Shown one piece after another: positions 58,152-64,000 of a stretch of DNA of 64,000 bases. Each line of letters opens with the position of its first letter. The stretch's first letter is position 1. Origin of the DNA: Janthinobacterium violaceinigrum (GTDB taxonomy: Bacteria; Pseudomonadota; Gammaproteobacteria; Burkholderiales; Burkholderiaceae_D); assembly GCF_009208555.1 (NCBI RefSeq), contig NZ_WFLI01000012.1:97135-161134 (forward strand). Reading direction: 5' to 3'. The translations under genes and the position numbers were made by a program. Below the pieces are notes generated by a model. It did not search any database. It saw only the letters and a program-made list of their open reading frames with translations, and was not told the DNA's origin.

Positions 58152-59213
58152 ATGAACTCCCTCTCTGAACTTGCGTCCGCCACGAAGCAAAATGACTTTG
58201 CCTATTTTCGGGAACTCAATGCGCGGCTGGGAACCCTCAAGGCGGCCAACTATGACGTGGCGTCAAAATGCAATTTGCGCTGCGAGGGTTGCCTGTTCTT
58301 CGAGGGCGAGGAAAACGAAGGACACGAAGACAGCCGCTCGCTTGCCGAATGGGATGCCCTGTTTGCCGCCGATGCGGCGCGTGGTGTCACGCTGGCCTAC
58401 ATGGCCGGCGCGGAACCCAGCCTGGTGCCCGACAGGCTGCGCGCAGCCCAAAAGTACATCCCGCATGGCATTGTCTTTACCAATGGCACGATACGCTTGC
58501 CTGACGATATCTTTTATCGCATCCATATTTCATCCTGGGGTGTCGATGAAATCGGCAGTTCATTGCGCGCCGGCGACGTGCTGACCAAGGCCATGAACAA
58601 TTACCGCGACGACCCGCGTGCCGTCTGCGTGTTTACCATCACGTCGCTGAATATCAATCAGATCATGATCATGGCAGAGCTTGCCAACAGTCACGGCTTG
58701 CCGCTCACCTTCAGCTATTTCAGCCCCACTACCCGCTATCTGGACAAGCTGGAAAACAAGGTGGATAACGACAAGGCGTATTTCCGCATCAGCAGTGCCA
58801 CGCAAAGCCTGGCCCTGACGCAAGCCGATTTTGCCCATGCACGCGCGGAAATTGTGCGCGCCATGCTGGCCTATCCGGAAACGGTGCAGTATTCGCTCCA
58901 CTATGACGACTGGGTCACGGGCGACAAGCTCTATGACATCGATCCCGTCACCAAGATCGCCAAAAACTGCGGTTTCCGCGTCACCAAGCAAGTGCATGTG
59001 CATGTCGATCATCAACCGGGCAAGGGCAAGTGCTGCAGTTCGAATATCGACTGCAGCAACTGCCGCGCTTATGCGATGGGACAATCGACCTATCTGTCGC
59101 GTATCCGCGAAGCCGTCAGGAAACCGGACGAACTCGCCAAATGGATTGAAGTCAGGGAGATCTGGGCCCGTCTGTTCCTGAACGCCGATAAACCGGCCAC
59201 CGCACACCGGTAA
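58152..59213 (+). CDS. Radical SAM enzyme with C-terminal cysteine cluster, in MBOAT operon
   Basis: A 353-residue radical SAM protein. The [4Fe-4S]-SAM motif CNLRCEGC (Cys40, Cys44, Cys47) is close to the N-terminus. The barrel continues with GVTLAYMAGAEPSLVPDRLRAAQKYIPHGIVFTNGT (GAEP in place of the usual GGEP) and IHISSWGVDEIGSSLRAG. A second Cys cluster near the C-terminus (Cys273, 294, 295, 301, 304 in KGKCCSSNIDCSNCRAYAMG) may hold an auxiliary iron-sulfur cluster, as in SPASM/twitch enzymes. No substrate can be named. The operon partner 4 bases downstream is a membrane acyltransferase. The start at 58152 is the last ATG before the conserved region. Confidence 0.85.
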   Translation: MNSLSELASATKQNDFAYFRELNARLGTLKAANYDVASKCNLRCEGCLFFEGEENEGHEDSRSLAEWDALFAADAARGVTLAYMAGAEPSLVPDRLRAAQKYIPHGIVFTNGTIRLPDDIFYRIHISSWGVDEIGSSLRAGDVLTKAMNNYRDDPRAVCVFTITSLNINQIMIMAELANSHGLPLTFSYFSPTTRYLDKLENKVDNDKAYFRISSATQSLALTQADFAHARAEIVRAMLAYPETVQYSLHYDDWVTGDKLYDIDPVTKIAKNCGFRVTKQVHVHVDHQPGKGKCCSSNIDCSNCRAYAMGQSTYLSRIREAVRKPDELAKWIEVREIWARLFLNADKPATAHR

Positions 59214-59217
59214 TCGA

Positions 59218-60648
59218 ATGAGTTTCACCTCGTATTGGTTTGCCCTGGCCTTCTTGCCGCTATCGGCGTACGCCTACCACCGACTGATTTCAACTCGCCA
59301 GCTCCACCTGCTGCTGCCGCTGGGGATTTCGCTGTTTTTTTATTACCTCAATGATGCGCACAACCTGCTGCTGTTTTGCGCGTCGATCGGCGCAAACTGG
59401 CTGCTCGCCGGCGCCATTGGCAGGAACCGCGGAAAAAACCGCTACCTGGCGCTGGCGATTGCGGGAAATTTATGTTTCCTCGCCTTGTATAAGTATGCGA
59501 AATTCTTCGTCGCGCCCGGCACGGCGATTCCCGCCTTACCGCTGGGCATATCGTATTTCACGTTTACGCAAATCGCCTTCCTGGTCGACACGGCGCGGGG
59601 ACAGGCCCGCAGCACCAATCCGCTCGAATACGCACTCTTCGTGGCCTGGTTTCCCCACTTGCCTGCCGGCCCCCTGCTGTCGCACAAGGACATGCTGCCG
59701 CAATTCCTGGCCGCGCCGGGCACGTCGTCAGCCCTGCATCCGGCGCCGCGCGACTATGCCGTCGGCCTCACCCTGTTCGCCATGGGGCTGTTCAAGAAAT
59801 CCTGTATTTCTCCCATTTTCCTGCACGCGCAGGGCGACGTTTTCGTGCGCGCGGGACAAGGCGACCCCATCGGCCTCGTCGAGACCTGGATCGCCTGCCT
59901 GGGTTTCCTGTTTGAAACGTATTACGATTTTTGCGGCTATTCGGAAATGGCCATGGGCATCAGCCGCATGTTCGGCATCCACCTGCCCGTCAATTTCCAT
60001 GCCCCCTTCAAGTCGTCCAGCCCTGTCGAATTCTGGACGCGCTGGCATGTGACCCTGGGAGCCTTCATGCGCGACTACCTGTATCGTCCTCTGACCAAAA
60101 AACGCCAGGTATGGCGGCATTACGCGGCCCTGTTCGTGGTGATGATGGCTGTCGCCATCTGGCATGGCGCCACCATCCCATTGCTTGTCTTCGGCGTCTA
60201 TCAGGGCCTGCTCGTCACGGGCAATCACGCCTTGCGGCGCTGGAATCTCGTGTCGCGCAAAGGCGGCAAGCTGCAGCACTGGGCCGGCAGAATCTTCACG
60301 CTGGCGGCCATCGGCTTTTCCGTCAGCCTGTGGGCCACGCCTGACTGGCAGGAGGCCAGACATGTCATTCTCGGCTTGCTCGGTGCCGGGCAGGCAGGCG
60401 CCTGGCCCGGAGGTTTTTTCGGCATTGCCGCCATCCTCGCCGCCATTGCATTCAACTGGTCTACCCCATCCCTGATCGACCTGGTGGCAAAGGAGCTTCC
60501 CGCCTGGAGTGTACAGTTGAAAAAATCCGCTACCAGCAAACTGGCCTGGAAACCCAGCCTGGCATGGGCTGCAGCGGTGGCTCTGGCGCTGTGCCTGACG
60601 CTCATCAATCTATCCGGTGTCAAAGAATTCAAATATGCAGGGTTTTAA
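59218..60648 (+). CDS. MBOAT O-acyltransferase (AlgI/DltB-like)
   Basis: A 476-residue polytopic membrane acyltransferase with about 11 helices. AlgI-type landmarks are present: LPLGISYFTFTQIAFLVDTARGQ, FVAWFPHLPAGPLLSHKDMLPQF, FETYYDFCGYSEMAMGISRMFGIHLPVNFHAPFKSSSPVEFWTRWHVTLGAFMRDYLYRPL (His277) and AVAIWHGATIPLLVFGVYQG with the catalytic His316. It would pass an acyl group, often acetyl, across the membrane to an SGNH-type partner or directly to an envelope polymer. It starts 4 bases after the radical SAM gene and overlaps the next gene by 14 bases, so the three form one tight operon. Confidence 0.92.
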   Translation: MSFTSYWFALAFLPLSAYAYHRLISTRQLHLLLPLGISLFFYYLNDAHNLLLFCASIGANWLLAGAIGRNRGKNRYLALAIAGNLCFLALYKYAKFFVAPGTAIPALPLGISYFTFTQIAFLVDTARGQARSTNPLEYALFVAWFPHLPAGPLLSHKDMLPQFLAAPGTSSALHPAPRDYAVGLTLFAMGLFKKSCISPIFLHAQGDVFVRAGQGDPIGLVETWIACLGFLFETYYDFCGYSEMAMGISRMFGIHLPVNFHAPFKSSSPVEFWTRWHVTLGAFMRDYLYRPLTKKRQVWRHYAALFVVMMAVAIWHGATIPLLVFGVYQGLLVTGNHALRRWNLVSRKGGKLQHWAGRIFTLAAIGFSVSLWATPDWQEARHVILGLLGAGQAGAWPGGFFGIAAILAAIAFNWSTPSLIDLVAKELPAWSVQLKKSATSKLAWKPSLAWAAAVALALCLTLINLSGVKEFKYAGF

Positions 60649-61699
60649 TCAAGAAATGCCCATCGCACGCTTTTTCGCCTGCATTTTTTTCATTGCGGTC
60701 GGATGGGTACTCCTTATTGCCGGCTTCGTTTTTAGCGTGGATCCCTATGCCATTTGGCGGCAGCAAAGCCACAAAATCAATGCAGTCATATTGGAGGTTC
60801 CATCTGCCAGCCAACGAGGAACGGCTGTATTGCGCAACGCCCTGCTCGCACCTGACATACTGATGCTGGGTTCCTCGCGCTTAAGGCGCGGCTTCAACGA
60901 GAGTCTCGCCTCCCGCCTATACGGCAGCAAAGTCCAGGTCGTTGGCATCGATGCCTTGCCGCTGTCGAACGCCAGCGATCTGTTTTTCGCCATCAGCCAA
61001 CAGGGAAGGATCAAACGGCTGTATTTGGAAGTCAGTTACCTGACATCCAATGCTTGCAAAGCGAAAAATGAGGCCGAACAAAACAAGCTCGACTTCCCAT
61101 TCGATTATCTTTCGCCTAGGGATGCCGTCAGCCACAGCGTAAAAACACTGAAAAAAAACCTGTTCCCCATGCGCTACAACGAGAACTATTTTGACGCGCA
61201 AGGACGTTTTCATGAACATCAGGCTGAAGGACCTACGCGTGCGGAAAGGGTAATCAATGACTCGCGCTTCGACCATATAATCCAGACGAGGATAGATGCT
61301 TGCAACGGTCATGCCTTCAATGCCGCCGACGCCAAGAACTTGACAGGCATATTTCAGCAGGCGCAAATCGAAGGGACAGAGGTCATTTTGCTGATTTTAC
61401 CTGTCACGGCAAAATGGCATACACGCATCCAGCAAGCGGGGCAATCGCCACGAGCGGCGCAATGGAAAACCGGGATAACCGAGCTCGCATCACAATTTCA
61501 CGTGCCGGTGCTCGATTATGAACAGCGTGGCGACCTGAGCGCCCTCGCTGAAAACAGCAACCACTCCATGCCGATATTTTGGGATGAACTCCATTTTTCC
61601 AATCGCCTGGGCGACCATATATTGAACGACATGGCACACGCCAGCCCTGTGACCAGGGTCCCATTCACTCGCCACGACAGCTTAGCGCCCCAGCCTTAA
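60635..61699 (+). CDS. Membrane-anchored SGNH-like protein (AlgJ/AlgX/PatB-type partner)
   Basis: A 354-residue protein with one N-terminal transmembrane anchor (about residues 11-35, FFACIFFIAVGWVLLIAGFVF), so the rest is probably periplasmic. ILMLGSSRLRRGF (GSS at 79-81) looks like SGNH block I, with Ser80 or Ser81 the nucleophile. FWDELHFSNRLGDHIL near the C-terminus has the D-x-x-H pair (Asp317, His320) of SGNH block V. This is the layout of DltD/AlgJ-type proteins that work with MBOAT acyltransferases. The start at 60635 has AAAGAA 7 bases upstream and overlaps the MBOAT gene by 14 bases. Overall identity to known families looks low. Confidence 0.75.
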   Translation: MQGFNQEMPIARFFACIFFIAVGWVLLIAGFVFSVDPYAIWRQQSHKINAVILEVPSASQRGTAVLRNALLAPDILMLGSSRLRRGFNESLASRLYGSKVQVVGIDALPLSNASDLFFAISQQGRIKRLYLEVSYLTSNACKAKNEAEQNKLDFPFDYLSPRDAVSHSVKTLKKNLFPMRYNENYFDAQGRFHEHQAEGPTRAERVINDSRFDHIIQTRIDACNGHAFNAADAKNLTGIFQQAQIEGTEVILLILPVTAKWHTRIQQAGQSPRAAQWKTGITELASQFHVPVLDYEQRGDLSALAENSNHSMPIFWDELHFSNRLGDHILNDMAHASPVTRVPFTRHDSLAPQP

Positions 61700-62269
61700 C
61701 ATCAGCCCCGCCTTCACGGCCTCCCACTCCGTATCGATGATGCTGAAACGCACGGAGTTGCGCTTGCGCCCGTCCGGCATGATGCGCTCGTGGCGCACGA
61801 TGCCTTCCTGGACGGCGCCCAGGCGCGCAATGGCGGCGCGCGATTTTTCGTTCAGCTCGTCGGTGGTCAATTGCACGCGCACGGCCTGCATGGCTTCGAA
61901 GGCATGCGTCAGCAGCAGCAATTTCGCTTCCGTGTTCACGCCCGAGCGCTGCACGGAGGCGGCCAGCCAGGTGTGGCCGATTTCCATCTTGCGGTTGATA
62001 CGGTCGATTTTCCAGAAGCGCGTGCTGCCGACGATGGCGCCCGTGGATTTTTGCACGACGACGAAGGGCATGACGGTGCCCGCACGCCGGCCGTCCAGCG
62101 CCGTGGCGATATAGGCGGCCATGGTGGCGGGCCCCGGCACCACGGTGACCGTCATGTTCCACAGTTCGCCATCGGCGGCCGCCTGCAGCAACTGCGGCGC
62201 GTGCTCGGTCTGCAGGGGCAGCAGCTCGACCAGTTGGCCGCGCAAGGCGATGTCCGTCGTCTGTTCCAT
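61682..62269 (-). CDS. GNAT acetyltransferase, RimJ/RimL type
   Basis: A 195-residue GNAT enzyme of the ribosomal-protein-acetylase (Acetyltransf_3) type: IALRGQLVELLPLQTEHAPQLLQAAADGELWNMTVTVVPGPA, VVVQKSTGAIVGSTRFWKIDRINRKMEIGHTWLAASVQRSGVNTEAKLLLLTHAFEAMQAVRVQLTTDELNEKSRAAIARLGA. The acyl-CoA loop is QRSGVNTEAK. It may acetylate a protein N-terminus or a small molecule. Several in-frame ATGs lie close together (62287, 62281, 62275, 62269); 62269 has AGGA at a good distance, while 62287 overlaps the nnrU stop (TGATG). Its end overlaps the convergent SGNH gene by 18 bases. Confidence 0.88.
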   Translation of the reverse strand: MEQTTDIALRGQLVELLPLQTEHAPQLLQAAADGELWNMTVTVVPGPATMAAYIATALDGRRAGTVMPFVVVQKSTGAIVGSTRFWKIDRINRKMEIGHTWLAASVQRSGVNTEAKLLLLTHAFEAMQAVRVQLTTDELNEKSRAAIARLGAVQEGIVRHERIMPDGRKRNSVRFSIIDTEWEAVKAGLMLRLGR

Positions 62270-62286
62270 CTCCATCCTCATCTCCA

Positions 62287-62868
62287 TCAATAGCCAAACG
62301 GCCGCACGCCAAACAGCACGCCATGCAGCCAGAACGCCAGCAGCAGCCACAGCACACCGCCCGCGCCGATGGCGATCACGGTGCCTTGCGCGGTACCGCC
62401 CTCGTACGCCACGCCGGCCGCGCGGTCGCGCTGCACGGCGGCGTACAGATCAAACGATGCCCAGACGAGGAAGCCGCCGAACAGCAGCACGTCGGCCACG
62501 TTGCCGTTGGCCAGCAGATGCGCGACGGCCCACAGTTGCGTGCCCAGCAGCATGGGGTGGTGCACCCGGGTCTTGATATGGTTGCGCGGCACATTGGCCG
62601 CCGCCAATAAAATCAGCGAGAACAGCATCAGCAGGCCGCTGGCGTGGCGCAAGCCCATGGGCGGCGTCCACAGCACTTGCGGCTGCTGGCGCGCCAGGCC
62701 GTAGCCCCAGATGATCAGGCCCAGCCCCACGAACGCCACGAGCGAATACACACCCTTCCAGCGTTTTTCGCCGAGGCGCGCCAGCTGGGCGCTGCGCCAG
62801 CCGTCGGCGACGATGCGCACCGAATGCAAACCCAAGAACAGCAGCAAGCCGATTATCAGCACCGTCAT
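62287..62868 (-). CDS. NnrU-family membrane protein
   Basis: A 193-residue protein with about six membrane helices: TVLIIGLLLFLGLHSVRIVADGWRSAQLARLGEKRWKGVYSLVAFVGLGLIIWGYGLAR, then LWTPPMGLRHASGLLMLFSLILLAAANVPRNHIKTRVHHPMLLGTQLWAVAHLLANGNVADVLLFGGFLVWASFDL. These match the NnrU family, named for a nitrite/nitric-oxide reduction gene, also related to isoprenylcysteine-methyltransferase-like membrane proteins. No denitrification gene is nearby, so the role is open. The start at 62868 has GGGGAGA upstream. It is followed by the acetyltransferase gene with overlapping TGATG. Confidence 0.9.
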   Translation of the reverse strand: MTVLIIGLLLFLGLHSVRIVADGWRSAQLARLGEKRWKGVYSLVAFVGLGLIIWGYGLARQQPQVLWTPPMGLRHASGLLMLFSLILLAAANVPRNHIKTRVHHPMLLGTQLWAVAHLLANGNVADVLLFGGFLVWASFDLYAAVQRDRAAGVAYEGGTAQGTVIAIGAGGVLWLLLAFWLHGVLFGVRPFGY

Positions 62869-62936
62869 CGTCGTCTCCCCAGTCATTGGCAGTTATCGAT
62901 CATAAACGGCGCCGCGAGCGATGCCGTGCGCGCAGA

Positions 62937-63329
62937 TCAACGTTCTTCGCGATAGTAGTCGCAGCCTTCGAACGTGGTGCGCAGCGCCTGCTGCAGCTGG
63001 GCGTAGCGCTCGGGCGTCAAGTTGAAACGCACGTCGATCTGACCGTCGTCGTCCATCTGCATGGCGGCCTCGGCATCCATCTGCACGGACAGGCGGTTCG
63101 GATGCAGGATCACGGCGTGCATGTGGCCATACCAGGCAAATTCCTGGCCCCCATATTCGATGTAGGGTTCGTCCATGCCCATGGCCACGTCCTGCTCGTC
63201 GTACTCGTCGGCGCGCTGCAGCATCAGGTAGACGGGCTCGCCTTTGCCCGCCGGCGCGGCCAGGGTGGTGATCAGGGCGTCGTCTTCATTAATAATGGAC
63301 AACTCGGTGGCGGTAAATCCTGCGGACAT
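62937..63329 (-). CDS. Small acidic protein, possibly Imm10-type immunity protein
   Basis: A 130-residue acidic soluble protein: MSAGFTATELSIINEDDALITTLAA, YLMLQRADEYDEQDVAMGMDEPYIEYGGQEFAWYGHMHAVILHPNRLSVQMDAEAA and a C-terminal FNLTPERYAQLQQALRTTFEGCDYY. The pattern (DEPYIE, then a short strand pair, then ILHPNRLSVQMD and a final helix) is like the Imm10 polymorphic-toxin immunity family. I place it there tentatively. No toxin gene is adjacent, so it may be an orphan immunity gene. The start at 63329 has GAAAG upstream. Confidence 0.75.
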   Translation of the reverse strand: MSAGFTATELSIINEDDALITTLAAPAGKGEPVYLMLQRADEYDEQDVAMGMDEPYIEYGGQEFAWYGHMHAVILHPNRLSVQMDAEAAMQMDDDGQIDVRFNLTPERYAQLQQALRTTFEGCDYYREER

Positions 63330-63476
63330 GGCGTGCTTTCAACAAATGGATGGATGACGCCACCATAGCGCAAAAGCGGCGCGGACAACATAGTGCGCGA
63401 CGAATAAAGCGTGCCGCCCCGGAAACCCATGGCCGCCTATAATTGCCGCTCCAAACCAGTTCAACAGGAGACCGCC

Positions 63477-63893
63477 TTGACCGCAGCAACGCCCTACACC
63501 ACCCGCCTGGCCATTCCCGCCATCGCCACCTACCAGCACCTGCGCGTCGCCGCCGGCCTGAGCGCGAAAACCATGGAAGCCGCCGCCAGGGGCTTGCCGA
63601 ACTCCCTGTTTGCCGTGCAAGTGCTGCTGGGCGACGAAGTGGTGGGCATGGGCAGGGTCATCGGCGATGGCGGCTGCTTCTTCCAGGTGGTCGATATTGC
63701 CGTGCTGCCCGCCCACCAGGGCAAGGGCCTGGGCAAGCTGATCATGCGCGAAATCCGCCAGTTCATCGACAGCGACGTGCCGTCCAGCGCGTATGTCAGC
63801 CTGATCGCCGATGGCCAGGCGCAAGACCTGTACGCGCAGTTCGGCTTCCAGCACACGGCGCCCGCCTCCGTCGGCATGGCGCTGAAGCGCTAG
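63477..63893 (+). CDS. GNAT acetyltransferase (small)
   Basis: A 138-residue single-domain GNAT protein: LRVAAGLSAKTMEAAARGLPNSLFAVQVLLGDEVVGMGRVIGDGGCFFQVVDIAVLPAHQGKGLGKLIMREIRQFIDSDVP, with acetyl-CoA loop HQGKGLGK, then SSAYVSLIADGQAQDLYAQFGFQHTAPASVGMALKR. The substrate is unknown. The start is TTG 63477 because CAGGAG lies 6 bases upstream and the family N-terminus begins there; the frame is open earlier but without a ribosome site. Confidence 0.88.
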   Translation: MTAATPYTTRLAIPAIATYQHLRVAAGLSAKTMEAAARGLPNSLFAVQVLLGDEVVGMGRVIGDGGCFFQVVDIAVLPAHQGKGLGKLIMREIRQFIDSDVPSSAYVSLIADGQAQDLYAQFGFQHTAPASVGMALKR

Positions 63894-63900
63894 GCCCCCG

Positions 63901-64000
63901 ATGCCTGCCTGGCTGCTGTGCGCCATGGCGCTGGCACTGCTGCTGTCGGCCGGCGCCTGGCGCGCCGAGCGCGTGCGGCAGGGGCGCGGGCGCGCGACGC
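63901..64000 (+). CDS. Start of an unidentified membrane or exported protein (cut by window)
   Basis: An open frame from ATG 63901, 7 bases after the acetyltransferase stop, runs to the window end: MPAWLLCAMALALLLSAGAW is a hydrophobic helix or signal, followed by a very Arg-rich part (RAERVRQGRGR). Only 33 codons are visible and the ribosome site is weak (GCCCCCG), so it is probable but not certain. No family can be named. Confidence 0.45.
   Translation, partial: MPAWLLCAMALALLLSAGAWRAERVRQGRGRAT

Overview
The window is GC-rich chromosomal DNA from a betaproteobacterium. Gene content and protein style (PEP-CTERM protein, two methyl-accepting chemotaxis proteins, an HDOD protein, type B L31 next to rho, betaproteobacterial porin) point to Oxalobacteraceae, most likely Janthinobacterium or Massilia. 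This is inferred from the proteins, not from any database match. Almost all of it is densely coded. The exception is a visibly AT-rich patch at about 19.9-21.7 kb that looks acquired.

Layout. 1-8.4 kb: a KamA-type radical SAM enzyme (cut by the window edge), a stand-alone periplasmic Cache protein beside a chemoreceptor, 3-methyladenine glycosylase, an HDOD protein, a conserved unknown, and a second, Cache-containing chemoreceptor. 8.5-19.9 kb, all on the minus strand: a pectin/galacturonate catabolic block (GntR/FCD regulator, KdgK, surface lipoprotein polygalacturonase, porin, ExuT, UxaB, UxaA, UxaC). Together these would cut polygalacturonate, import galacturonate and carry it to 2-keto-3-deoxy-6-phosphogluconate. 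19.9-21.7 kb: the AT-rich patch with an orphan membrane protein and a 59-residue basic protein. 21.7-25.8 kb: housekeeping and accessory genes, plus three short genes under 60 codons with good ribosome binding sites and a perfect 35-bp palindrome. 25.85-34.7 kb: a complete histidine-utilisation operon of the five-step type, hutU-H-G-F-D-I, ending in a substrate-binding/permease fusion transporter. A HutC-type operator lies in front of hutU, and the likely repressor gene hutC is at 41.0 kb.

34.8-41 kb: an exported amidohydrolase, an acetyltransferase, an MscS-type channel, and an ada operon with a 2-oxoglutarate oxygenase. 42-46 kb: a large multi-PAS hybrid histidine kinase and a single-domain response regulator. 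46.3-48.6 kb: trxA, rho and rpmE2. 48.7-57.5 kb: an ArnT/GT39-like membrane glycosyltransferase, a PEP-CTERM choice-of-anchor-A protein, an acyl-CoA synthetase, DNA polymerase II and a large conserved protein that may be an enoyl-ACP reductase relative. A tRNA-Leu(CAA) with its own promoter follows at 57.66 kb.

Directly after the tRNA comes the most intriguing group in the window. It is a tight three-gene operon (58.15-61.70 kb) of a radical SAM enzyme with an extra C-terminal cysteine cluster, an AlgI-like MBOAT acyltransferase, and a membrane-anchored protein with SGNH-like GSS and DxxH motifs. The last two resemble known pairs that O-acylate extracytoplasmic polymers, but coupling to a radical SAM enzyme is unusual. 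The window ends with three minus-strand genes (an acetyltransferase, nnrU and a possible Imm10 immunity protein), another acetyltransferase, and the start of an unidentified membrane protein.
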